A stretch of DNA of 60,000 nucleotides from Apostichopus japonicus (lineage: Eukaryota; Echinodermata; Holothuroidea; Aspidochirotida; Stichopodidae), in assembly GCF_037975245.1 (NCBI RefSeq), contig NC_092581.1, positions 8,399,501 to 8,459,500 of the forward strand, given 5' to 3'. Below, piece after piece: positions 13,217 through 25,310 of this stretch. The translations under genes and the position numbers were made by a program. The notes beneath the pieces were generated by a model. It had not been told where the DNA came from, made no database searches, and saw only the letters and a list, made by a program, of their open reading frames with translations. The stretch's first letter is position 1, and each line of letters begins with the position of its first letter.

Positions 13217-13222
13217 AATAAA
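13217..13222 (+). promoter_or_regulatory. candidate polyadenylation signal of the GTPase gene
   Basis: AATAAA lies 40 bp after the GTPase stop codon. A second AATAAA is near 13352, followed by an A-run. Either could serve; the cleavage site cannot be placed from sequence alone. Confidence 0.5.
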
Positions 13223-14917
13223 TAGTGGTGCGTTATGTCTGGGAAGAAAAACACCTGTATCACTACCGGTGTTAAAGCAGCTGCCGTGGTAAGACTTAAT
13301 TAAACGATCTCATCTTTTAATAACTGCATGACACACTTCCAAAATTATGAAGAATAAAAAAAAAACTAATAGATTTGTCTAACGGTGGTTACAGATTTGA
13401 GCAAGGTCGAAAAAAGGATATCTGCCTTTCGCTTGAAACTAGCGCTTTGGTGATATGCCCGAATAGATAAAGACGGTGGCATGTGAAGCAACGAGGTTTA
13501 GCAATCGGGAGGTTTGGGGTTATCCCCGGTCGGGTCATATGAAGGTGGGGTTTCCATCTGTAATAATTGTCTGAATTGAAAAGATTTCAAATATGAGTTA
13601 AAATGTTGAATTGGAAGCCTCGCGACATAAACATTCAGAAGCACTCGCTTAAGCGTCGTACTAATAACTGGCTGATCATTAATATTATTATTAATAACTA
13701 ATATTTCAGGCGAAAATAGAGTCATGGTGTGACCTGAAATGGACCATATCAGACCCTTCCCGTGTGCCCAGCTGCATATCATGTTTCAAATAAACTGAAC
13801 GTAAAAGTGTAAAGAACGGGACATTTTCTTTTTGTTCTTGTACATATTTTTTATTGTATCCACCCTTGAAAAATGCCATCTTATCACAATCTAAAAGTTT
13901 CATGTTCCTTAAACCTTGACATGATTCCATAGGAAATATTGAAATTAATGTGAAACATGAAGGGTGTTGATTTACTGATGGTTTATTGCGAAGTTCGTGT
14001 AAAACGTGTACCTGATAAGAAAACATAAATTATTGTTTAAGGTCAGAGGTCACCATCATGGCTTCGGTTTTCAGGTATGAAGGAACAGTGATGTTGCTCC
14101 CTTTAAGAAGTTTTTGTAGCTTTCGGAAGTGTCCTGTATTTAAGTTAGGAGTATGACTGAACTTGAACCATATTTAATGCACCGATTTGAATTAATCATT
14201 GATAAAAGATAGGACTGGGTGGAGGAGGGGTGTGGATGGACGTTTCGGTGGTTGGAAATATAAAAAAGAAATATAAAACAGAAATAAACATTCAAGTATT
14301 TCGAAATGACAGCATATTTTTGTCGATTTCAGATGGAAGATTTCCACTTTGTCATGTTTATTGACACATTGTCATTACAATTTCAACAATTGCAAAGTGA
14401 AATAAAAATAAAATAAAGGAATAGGAATAGGAACGATTTATGCGTCGCAAAATACAAACTTACAGAAACAAGTCTTGCAAATTAATCGTTTTAAGAAAAG
14501 ATTATGGACGGGTGTTCTATTATTGCTAGTTTGAAAAAGTTGTTTCAGTTTTAAAGATGCAGGTTTTCTTCTAAACTTGGTTCCAGAAATTGACTTCTCT
14601 CGATCGCATAACAAAGAACACACGAAAATATAGTACTCGTTCATATCAGTTAAGAGTTTAATATTGGCATCAAGCTGTTTTTACATTATAGTCCATGCAC
14701 TTATACTGCTACAGGAGTCGTCATTAAAGTTCGTTTTTAAGATATAGAATATATTATTTGTTGTTAATATGATTAACTCTTAATTATTATTATCTCAAAC
14801 AATTATATTATTCGGAACATATTGACGTTAACCAGGGCTAATTGTTGAAGAAGTTAGAATGATTTTGAAAACAAAGGAAATAGAAGTCGGATACTTTCAG
14901 ATGATTCAGTTGATGAT
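13223..14917. other. non-coding stretch, no gene recognised
   Basis: Probably the 3' untranslated region at the left, then intergenic DNA. Minus-strand frames at 13498-13782 and 13706-14026 have no recognisable domain. Nothing else stands out. Confidence 0.4.
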
Positions 14918-15640
14918 GAAAGAAACCCATTTTATTTTTCGCGTGTTATAATCTTCGATCGTTCGTGATTTAATGGAATGCTTCTGTACTTGAAATAAGT
15001 TTCCGGTTTGTGTTCTTACTTAAGTCATTAGTTTCTATGGTATATGCATTGTACTATATGTTGTAAATAGATGTCGAAAAAACTCCTTTTATCTTTCGTG
15101 TATTACATGTGGCTCGATCGTTCGTCAAAATATGTTTTAAAGTATCAGTATATGAAATATATTTCTCAATTTTGTGTTCCTAATTAAAACATCTATCGTC
15201 GTATATTGTTCTATATATTTTTTTTAAAAAGTCGACTTCGAAAGAATCCCATTTTATCGTATATTATATTTGGCTTGTTTAGTACATGCAGTAAGTTTCC
15301 GATTTGTGTTCTTAATTACGTCATGAGTTTCTTTGGTGTATGGTACTATATGGTGTAAATAGTTGAAGTCGAAAGAAACTCATTTTATCTTTCGTGTATT
15401 ATATGTGGCTCGATTCGTCAACATTTCATTGAATGTTTAGTACCTGAAATAAGTTCCCGATTTGTGTTTTTAATTAATTCATGAGTTTCTTTGGTATATG
15501 GTACTATACGATGTAAATAATTCATTTCGAAAGAAACTAATTTTATCTTTCGTGTATTATATGTGGCTCGATCGTCAAAATTTGATTTATTGTTTTAGTA
15601 CATGAAATAAGTTTACACCATACCGTTCGTCAAAATATGA
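14918..15640. repeat. tandem repeat, unit about 130-163 bp, five diverged copies
   Basis: Units start with GAAAGAAACTCATTTTATCT or a variant at about 14919, 15077, 15240, 15371 and 15528. Each also contains CGTGTATTATATGTGGCTCG, ACTTGAAATAAGTTTCCG-like text and ATGAGTTTCTTTGGTATATG. The copies differ by point changes and one shortened unit, so this is an old, small satellite block. Confidence 0.8.
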
Positions 15641-18600
15641 TTTCAAGTTTCATTTGCTAGAACTAATGTTCTCAATGTTTCTGTAGTACGTGGAGGTGTA
15701 GTATAAGTGTGAAAGTATATATCGTACATGTTCAAATACTTCGAATCGCTTTCGTTTACGGTACTTTCTCTTACTTCCCATTCATCAATTTACTCTCAAC
15801 TCAAGTTAAACTTTGCTAGTGTATATATTGCTAACAATTTTAAACTTGAATTATCGATTTTATATGATACATGTGTACTTTCTGAAATGTTGATACTATT
15901 TTTTATTTACGTAATAAAAGTTGGTAAATTAGACACTGCTTTGCTTTAAGTTTAAAACTGTGTATCGCGCCTTGTAAAAGCAGAAAAGAGAATACAAATC
16001 TTTGGATATGTTGATACCTTTTCCTTTGGGCAATGTCTTAACAACTTTGAAAATGGTTCAAACTAGATCAACTTTACGAAATGTGAAACAATTTTGGTTT
16101 GATCAGCCGACTATATGACGTCATTGGCGTGAAGAATTCAATAACATTGTATTTGGATAATTTCTTAATCAAAGACTCAACTACTATATAAACTACTGAA
16201 CAAAGTTTTATCAAGGTTTAAATTGGAGCTAGCAAAGGTTTAAATTAGCGTGGTACTTGAAATCTTCCTGCTTCAACATCGAATTTTTACAAATTTAGCA
16301 GTTCATTTCACGGTCACTAGCATCCAAGCATTAATTAGAATGTGTTGATAACTGCAAACATACAAAGAAGTCACTTCAATAGTTTCACTTATTGGCTTTT
16401 CTCGAGAACGGATTGTCGATTTTGTGGTACGGTACTTAAAATATGAAGTGGAAGTGTCTCCGTGTACAGAGAGAATTGTGACCGACCGAAGCCATGCGTT
16501 TTTCAAGTCTATGTGCAATTAATGTACCTTTGTACTTTTAATAGAAGAATAAAAGTCGCGACAGCCTGCATTAATTCAGACATACATCTTTCACGTGGTA
16601 TACAATGCTGAAATGGGCATATAGGTGAAAATCGATGGAACATGTTATAGAACCGCTTCAACTCCATCGTGATACGGTCTCACTGGTTGGAAGATTGGCA
16701 AGTGTGGTTTTGTTACATATGAAGGTGAGATTCACTCTCCTGAACGTTGGTGTACCACCAAGCCTATATCCTTTTTTTTTTTTGGGGGGGGGGGGGTTAC
16801 CAACAACCGCTTAATGATAGCCTATCCAATGATTAGTACACAATTTCTCTGACTTGACTAAACATGCTGAATGAATGCAACCTCAGATTGTACTTTTCTT
16901 TTTCTTCTGGGGGAGGAGGGATCAGGGGCAAGAAGACTTAATCTTGATAAACAAATCATATATATGTCATTACCTTTTAAAGATGGTAGGCAATGAGTTG
17001 AGAAAGGAGTCAGAGTACGTTGTGGGACTTGGAAGGGTGCCTGTGATTATTATTATTAATACACGATACAGATCCAACTTAAATATATTATATAAATAAC
17101 TTAAATATCATAATGATAATATACTTATTGTGTAAGTGCTACAAAGTTGAGAGTAATTTCATGAACTTTGATAATCCAAATAACGTATGAGCATAAGACG
17201 ATATTACGGGTATCTTCATTTTACTGTGTTCAAGGAACCTATAAATATATATATCCACCTATCACAGATCCACATTTGTTAAATGTATAGATCCCATGAA
17301 CTTAGAAGGCCTTATCTCTCCATCACGGATTTACTTTCGTTAATGTCGATGCTTGTTCATACTGGCATATTTCGTGATACTTCTAACAGCATATTAATGA
17401 CCTAAAACACCCGTTCAGTATTAAAAAAGAAAAGAGAATTTGTAATAGATTAACTAAACGACTGACATATATTCTATACTCTATAATGTCACTTGTATAT
17501 ATATTACATAAGATACATCTACCCAGAGGTCACCTATGTCATATCAGATATACAGGAACCACCAAATAGAAGAGAAGTATATTCTCACTCACGCGTATTG
17601 AATGTGTCTTATTATTTTGTCTCACCCTGTACTGAAGCGGGATCACGACAAGAATACACAAAAAAACCGAACAGAAAACAACAGAAATAACATACCGAAC
17701 AAAGCAAAGATGTGTTCACAATAAAAAAATTGATTTCATGCAGTTGTTATGTTCTTTCCGTTTATACATATTATTAAACAATGTGTTATGTCTGTATGAG
17801 ATTCAGTGACGTACACAGGATTGCAAAGGTGGAGGAGTGGGAAAGTAAGACTTCCGCACGACTTAGTAAGGTATGGGATTGAACATTCGTGAAAGGGCCA
17901 GAGGCGAACTAAGGACATTATGGAGGAGGGAGTGCTGCACATCAGTTGAGTCATTGTAGGCGACCCATATGTCAGCGGGATGTGGGGGTCCTCCCCAGAT
18001 TAATAAAGTAAAGTTGTTCACGTCAAATGGTGCATTCTGAGGTATAGGTTTATGTCTATACAAGTAGCTCTAACAGCAGGAGTGTACTAAATTAATTAAG
18101 CTCTAAAGTTCCACCGGATGACTTGAGTAGTGACATGAACATACTATGAGAGGCCAATTGTGAATGGATTACTTGATAAAGGAGTGGGTCTGCCCACTGG
18201 TCATTGAAGCCAACTTGTATATATGTACACTTTATGTATGAATGGTGAATGTGTATGTGTATGGTTGTGTATGTGTCTGTGACGCCCAGCTTGTCAAAAA
18301 GATTTCTCAAGATAAGAACCATGAATACTTTTTACACTTGACATGATTATGCATCATATTGAGAAAAAGGCTATGGTTTTTCGTGGAGGTCAAAGGTCAC
18401 ATTAGGTCACCAGAAGACATTGTAAACACATTTTCTTCATTGAGGAAAATTGAATACGTTTCATACTAAGCATGTTGATGAGTTAAATGGAACAGAACTA
18501 AATTGTTTTTGGTAGAGGTGTGTATTGCCACGTACAGTAAACTGACCTGTGCGTGTCATGCCAAAGTGTAATTGTATCAAAATATTATGAGGGCTATATC

Positions 18601-19447
18601 TGGTGGAAAAGAAAAACTCTTGTGGAATAAAGTCATCTAAACCTCAATGAATTTTGCTTTCTAAACTATCTGGCATTCTACAGGGTTGCGAGAGTTGCAG
18701 TCATTTTTCAATGCACGGAGGCAATACATAAAATGTGCTGATGCGAATTTGAAGTAGCTTTAAAATCTTTGTTTTTGTTGTTGGTGGGGGGGGGGGGGTG
18801 GAGGGGAGTGTCGTTTCGCGAAATACTACACCACCGGTAAACTTATGACGCACAGCCCAAATACCAAAGATCAAAAATAGAAGCACCACCTAACTATGCC
18901 ATTGATACTGACAAAGAGTCAAAACAGTACAAAAAGCATGTAAGTCAAACTAAAGCTACTCCAGCAGGAAATTACGAAGAGGTTGACGAAAGTAGCCGAC
19001 ATCAAATGAAGCTGTGACGTCACACCAACATGCCGATTACAATCAATTTGATAATGAGGCTAGTAACAGAGCAAAGTACGACAAACTAAATGTGAACTCA
19101 GAGAGCAATTCATATGATTCTCTAAACAGGAGTTTCTCAATATGTTATCATCGAAGCTACGATAAGCTGAACCAACACGTTTAGATCAGCGAGAGTGGGG
19201 AAGTTAACAAGAATAACTACAACATATTGAATCGCTCATGTACAATATGAATTTGCATCATTAACGTATAAAGACTGCCAAAGTAACAACTCTTCAAGAG
19301 ATTTGTAAATATTTCTTGTGTCCCACCAAATCGATTTACATACTTATGTTAATCGTATAAAAGTACAATGTACATTGTGTTTAGCTGTCCAATAAGGCAG
19401 TGCTCACTAATTTCAGCAGGAATAGTAGCTTTCATATATCTTTATAA

Positions 19448-19504
<57 letters not shown>

Positions 19505-22202
19505 TAAATATATATAATATCAACATTAAACCAAAGAATTTCTAAAAATGGTTTATATTACCTTCAATCCTCCCTTTTTTTCACACCATCTGTGCTTTAA
19601 ATTATGCTCTTTCACGTAAGGCAGAAAAACAATGATGGTAACTGATAATTTGCCCTAAAAAAGAACTACATTTAGTAATTTTAGTTCTATTTACCGACAA
19701 TGGTCAACGTTTTCGAGCGGATGTTAACTACTCTGTGGTACCAACTGCTAGGTATATAGGAATATATACACAAAATTAAACTATACGCGTTACATGGATA
19801 CGTAGTAAACTGACAGTAGTCGAACAAAACAGTGTATATATAACCCATTAGAACCATTTTCGTTGAGATTTAGATTAGTAGCTGGTTCCTCTAATGAAGC
19901 ACGCCTTGAACGATTCCGTTTCTCTGCTTTTACGCATTGTTTCAGTTTGTTTAAAAAAGGGGAATTTAATGACAAGAACGCAGAGTCGGGGGGGGGGGGG
20001 GGTGAGATTGTCTATAGTCTAGGGTTTCGGGGTTAGGGGTACGCATCCGGCCAGAAAAAATAAACATTTGGATGTCAAACGGTGCTCTGGGGGGCATATT
20101 TAAACTATCAATTATGTCTATATAAGTAGCTGTAATCGAGAGGTTGTGCTCGTAGATACTTCGTGTTAGGTTTGAAGAAAAAGTGATGGGCGAAACGAAA
20201 AGATGAAGAGAAGATTATTGTTTGTAGTAAACTAAACTCAAAGCCTACCAAGAAGTTAGGGTGCTGTATACCAGGGAGCCGCAACTCCAGTAGCAGCTCC
20301 CTGGTTATACCATCGGCGTACACTTGATTTCAAAATTTATCCAGAGTGATTTAAAAAAGGAATTGAACTTTATGGAATGTCAGAAGGGAATTATGTCAAG
20401 AACGAGGTTCTAGGCACTAGGTTCGGTGACCATGTAAGGTGCTTCGAGTCCTCCTACAGATAAATTATCCCTGACATTTAAAAAGCGAACAGTGCATTCC
20501 GAGTCGTATTTAGGCTATAAAGTCGGTCTATAATTAGGTCTAAGAAGAAGGATGTGCTCATAAATACTCTGATTTTTTTAATGAGGCTGAAAAGGGAAAG
20601 AGACCTGGAGTATTGGTCCAATTCTTCCCACACTGATTGTTAAAATTGAACCATGTCCCACACCCAAGTTTAATATCGTGCACCTATTAGTATCCCATTT
20701 TCTATAGAATAGCTGCATTTGAAAACACCATGATGCTGAAGTTGTTATTCTGAATTGCATCATGCGCTTTTCTTTAGGAATTTAAATTTTCTCTTGGCAT
20801 ATATGACAAATATTTATGGAAAAACCCTTTGGTAAAGTATAATTTTTACCTTTAACCTAATCCATCGTTAGACCATACTGGGTACTAGCTTTTGCTCTAA
20901 AACACAAGGGTTGCATGCCTATAAATTATGTGCAAGCTGATAATTCAGTTTCAGATATCTGGAATTAATTTAAAGATATGTTGACTTTAGTTCAGATATT
21001 TTGAATAATTATTTCAGATTTCGCCAAGCCTCTAATTAGCTCAGAGATCTCAACAAATGACAATTCAAGTACTAATGATCTTAATTGTTTAATTAAAAAA
21101 ATGTATACAAATTAAATTTGGAATAGTTTCCATTGAGGTGCATCGTCTACATTAATTATTTGTATTTGTTTAATCATTGTTATATAAACGTGTAGCTTTT
21201 TATAAGTGATATTAATCCAACTTGTGCATTATTAATATTCACTCAAGGCTGCGTAACATGAATGTTAACCTCAGTTTTTTTTATCCTAAATTTTGCCCAT
21301 CCTGCATATCAATTAATATTTACAGTCAATATTTCTCCAATATTTACTTCGGTAAAAGTTGCATAACTTTTTACCTTGGACTATATCATTAATATTTTAC
21401 CTAGTCCGTTTTTCATTAATATTTACCCCATACAGATCGATAATGTTTACTCTAGTCTAAGTATCATCAATAATTACAGGAAATGTGTCTTTCATTGTTA
21501 CCTCTGTATGAGTATCTTTAATGTTTACCCAGACTACATCGTTAATATCTACCCTGTTCTTCAGATCATTCATAATTACAATAGCCTTCTGCCCTAAAAC
21601 GTAAGTTTATTTCTTCCGGTTTGTTGACTTTTCACTATCATAAGCTACAAGAAATCTATAAATACAATATTATGAAGAGAAGAAAAGGAAAACATACTGA
21701 TATTTTACAAGCTAACATAATTTAAATAAGTGGATGTACACTCTAAGAGTAAAGTAACTAAATTTGTACTTACCCATGTACCATGTCACAGAACAACGGA
21801 ACACGAATCTTTCTTGCGACTTAAACAAGAGTGTGTATCATTAATAATTAACAATCTTGCGTATCATTAAAAGCTCTTCGGCTCTTCAGTTTCGCGATGC
21901 TTGGAGTCCACATTTTGAAAGAATATATCCACTTATGCTATATGCTATAGGCACATTTCACATTGTTCGGTGCTAACTATTACGCCAACGGATGCTCCCC
22001 TCCTCTAGTTAAACTCGTTCCCCCTACACCGAGTTTATAATGTGACTTACTCAGCCTGTGCCAGACGTTTGGAATAACCAAGTTTTCGCAATTTCTTGTA
22101 TCCAAAAGAAACGTTTATATAAAACAAAAGAAGACATTAATTGTTATTTATGATGCCTAGTTTATTAGACTAAAGAAATAACACAAATAACTACGGTAAA
22201 AA
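15641..22202. other. non-coding stretch, no gene recognised
   Basis: No domain-bearing frame is visible. Simple sequence includes a T-then-G homopolymer junction near 16772-16796, G-runs near 18786 and 19988, and a TA microsatellite at about 19450-19525. Related text (GTCAAA.GGTGC ... TATGTCTATA.AAGTAGCT) occurs near 18020-18072 and again near 20075-20135, marking an unclassified dispersed repeat. Confidence 0.4.
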
Positions 22203-22575
22203 TTTAAAAAATCATTAATCAATAACCATTAATCATTCATCATTAATCATTAATCATAAATCATTAACCATTAATCAGTAATCAGTTATCAATAATCAAT
22301 AATCATTAATCAGTAATCAGTAATCAGTAACCATTAATTATTAATCATTAACCATTGATCATTAATCTTTAATCAGTTATCAGTAATTAGTAATCAATAA
22401 TCAATATTCAATATTCATTAATCAGTAATAAGTAATCAGTAATCTGTAACCATTAATCATCAACCATCCACCATTAACCATTAACCATGAACCATTTACA
22501 ATTAACCATTAATCATTTTCAATCTCAATCTCAATCTCAATCTCAGTCTCAGTCTCAATCTTAATCTTAATCTTA
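22203..22575. repeat. degenerate ATTAATC-type short tandem array
   Basis: Mixed 6- and 7-mers such as ATTAATC, AGTAATC, ATTAACC and AATAATC repeat for about 300 bp, then pass into CAATCT and TTAATC hexamers (about 22517-22575). The pyrimidine/purine pattern is strongly asymmetric between strands. Confidence 0.85.
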
Positions 22576-22751
22576 ATCTTCGTACCTTTCATAACAATTA
22601 CACCCGTTTCATATTTACATGTAACCCTATAACCATTACTATCTCCTCTTTCACCCCCACCCTTACTCCCTTATCCCATTTAATTCACAATAACTCGGCC
22701 ATGTACTATTTCCATACTATATAACTATATTATAATAATGTCGATAATTAA

Positions 22752-22917
22752 GGGGTTAATCAACGGTCTAGCGTGCGTTACTCACAGGATTAATGCACGA
22801 TCGGGGGATAATGCAAGCGATGCACGAGGGCGGAGCCCGAGTGCATCCAGCGATAGCATTAACACCCGGAGTGCATTAATCCTGTGAGTAACGCACGCTA
22901 GACCGTTGATTAACCCC
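22752..22917. mobile_element. foldback element: perfect 47-bp inverted repeat with 72-bp spacer
   Basis: The left arm (22752-22798) starts GGGGTTAATCAACGG and the right arm (22871-22917) is its exact reverse complement, ending in GTTGATTAACCCC. The spacer itself can form an inner imperfect hairpin (GATGCACGAGGGC against GCCCGAGTGCATC). A solo 21-bp piece of the arm recurs at 23022-23042. Zero mismatches over 47 bp imply recent insertion or arm homogenisation. No protein is encoded; the superfamily is unknown. Confidence 0.85.
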
Positions 22918-23021
22918 GTTCATTCATACACTACCATTTGTGTGGGGGAAAAATCATAAAACAAACATTTTTGGTTACATATAACCAAAGATTTATTAAA
23001 GTGATGCCCCGTAATTTTACC

Positions 23022-23042
23022 GTGCGTTACTCACAGGATTAA
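23022..23042. repeat. solo copy of the foldback-arm core
   Basis: This matches the GCGTTACTCACAGGATTAA core of the arms of the neighbouring foldback element, without a partner arm. It may be a decayed second insertion. Confidence 0.6.
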
Positions 23043-24599
23043 CCACGGTCAGCTGACCTGAATGGACCAATAGGATTTAGGAATCTTTACTAAGTATGAA
23101 TGAATGAAAGTTAAATCCAAGTTCCGATTCGATGCTGTTTACACTAGTAATTGTAATTCAGAGTCAAGCAGGCTGTATGGTCAGTCACATCTAATCTAAA
23201 GTGAAAGGTATAAAACAAAAGTTGCACTGATTACGAAAATTTACGCTCAATTAAAACTAAAAGAGAGGGCGATGTCGGAGGGTCAGGGTGTCAGAATGAG
23301 TGGGAAGGCAAAACAAATAAGTCAGTAGATGTTTCACTTTGTTGAAAACAGTAGTTCTACTAATGAGAAAAAAAGTTTAAGTACAGATAGTAACAAATAT
23401 AAGCAAACAAAAATCTGAGTATATTATTCGCTTTCAAATTCGTATATTCATTTTATGTTACCCTGCTAACCTCCGTCTGTGAGTCCTCGTATACAACTTA
23501 CATTTATACCTTGTGTCCATCTCCCAAAATAATAACAATAATGAAAACAAAGATTATAATATCACCCATTGCAGCTCGAATCCTCATCCCATCATTCCTA
23601 TTTAACTTTAAGGTATGCTGTATTGACCCCAACTACAGCAAGCTATCATTGAAAAGTTTCTTGAGATTACGTAATCGACTTGCCTAGGTCGTAAAATTAC
23701 CTCTTTTTACCAATTAGTCTGCAACGCCTGCCCAATATTTTCTTCTGGTATGAGGGTCTTTGTGTGAACGCTGCATGTGTATGATGAACTACACTGTAGA
23801 CCTAAACATTTTTCCACACAGTGTTTACGCAAAGAGCCTAATTGTGTTAAGAAGCTATGCATGCTAATTTTAAAGTCTGTGGTCTATTTATGACCATTGC
23901 AGGTCGAATACGTATTTCACACAACTTTCCTAGCCATAGCGTACCAATAAAACAGATCTTTAAGCAATTAAAAGTAACTTTGGCAAAAATAAGGCATGGA
24001 AACTGCCCATGTGGAGGCTAAATGTTTTGTAGACGTTCCAACGGGCTGGAGGTTTTATTGACCAAACCTCCGCAACAACAGCCAGATGGAGAGTAAACAT
24101 ATTAACGAAGTAGAAAATAGATCAGATTTGCTATAATTGTTCCCCAAACGAGTCATTAAAACACTGTTACAAGTTCTGGTATAGGAGGGGTGGGATCAGA
24201 TTTCTGTGTGCATGCTCTACAATGAATGTCAATGAATGTATTGTGACGTAAATGTGACAAAGCCCTAACGTTATGACTTTTATTTTAACAATATCCTGCT
24301 AAATCTAGTCTAATTTGGCTTTTATAAAATAAATATCAATGATCGAAGCTCCCGCAAGAGCTTTGTGAATAAAGAATACAGAATACGATAAACTTACCGT
24401 TAGTTGTTGCAACAACTACGGAATACGTTAAAGAAGGCAAAACAAAGACTTACAAAACTAAGATGAAATGATATAACCGAGTTTACTGAAGCGTTTTCCA
24501 ACTGTAATTTTGCTCATATTATTTAACAGTCAGTCTCCAAAATAAAGTAGGAGAAAATTTATTAACGTAAAAGAACTTTCCTGAAGTGTATATTTCGTT
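23043..24599. other. non-coding stretch, no gene recognised
   Basis: Nothing with coding or structural character is seen. Composition is AT-rich and typical of the surrounding intergenic DNA. Confidence 0.4.
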
Positions 24600-24790
24600 A
24601 TGTTACAACCATTTTTTGTTGTTGGACTACTCGGGACTACTGCGGGATCAGAGTATGCTGTTTTGAATACAGTCACATCAAACATCTCTCCATTTTTCAA
24701 AGTAGTTAGTGACATCGGTGGATATACGCCGTTGTCGTGAACCCACAGATATGTTATGACCGTCATTGCAATCAGATGTGTGTACATTAT
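24600..24790. repeat. diverged segmental repeat, copy A
   Basis: Text running from GGGATCAGAGTATGCTG through TACGCCGTTGTCGTGAACCC resembles copies at 25108-25310 and 28238-28400. On the minus strand, copy A holds an 85-codon frame (24530-24787) starting with a hydrophobic stretch, which could be a decayed or genuine signal-peptide exon; no domain is recognised. Confidence 0.45.
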
Positions 24791-25107
24791 CGTTTTGAAC
24801 CTGATTTTGTCTGTTGCCAGCTATTTGCTCACCATTCTTACCCATCTGCCAACCATTACCGATTTGCCCAACATTCTGTCCGAAACGTTAAAGAGCAATT
24901 CTTTCTTGTTTAACATATAAAAAATCTTTCATCTCATGAAAATTTTTTCAACGGCAGAATGTTTATTAAATTAATGTATAACTATTGTGGTGGGATCACG
25001 AACTCCACGGACGATGTCTTCACTTCATGTACGAGTCCGTATATGTAGCTACTGCTACAATTTGTATCTTAGTATCTTACTTTCTTTTATGGGGAACAAA
25101 CATAGGA

Positions 25108-25310
25108 AAATAGGATAACGTAATATAAGATCATTACTGTGTACTTCATACAAACAATCTCTTTTATAACGTAATCAACATGCGAGATCAGAGTAGACTG
25201 TTACGATTACAGCTACATCAATTATCCCTTCATTCAACAGCCATTTATTCAATACAAAGCATTGCGTGACGTTGATGCATATCCGTCGTCGCAGTGAACT
25301 CACATGATAA
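25108..25310. repeat. diverged segmental repeat, copy B
   Basis: It shares GTGTACTTCATACAA and ATAACGTAA with copy C, and GAGATCAGAGTAGACTG ... CATATCCGTCGTCGCAGTGA with copies A and C. Similarity seems to continue into the following few hundred bases (Cys- and Tyr-free AT-rich text with CTTCATGTACTATAGTCTGTATAT near 25935). Confidence 0.45.
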
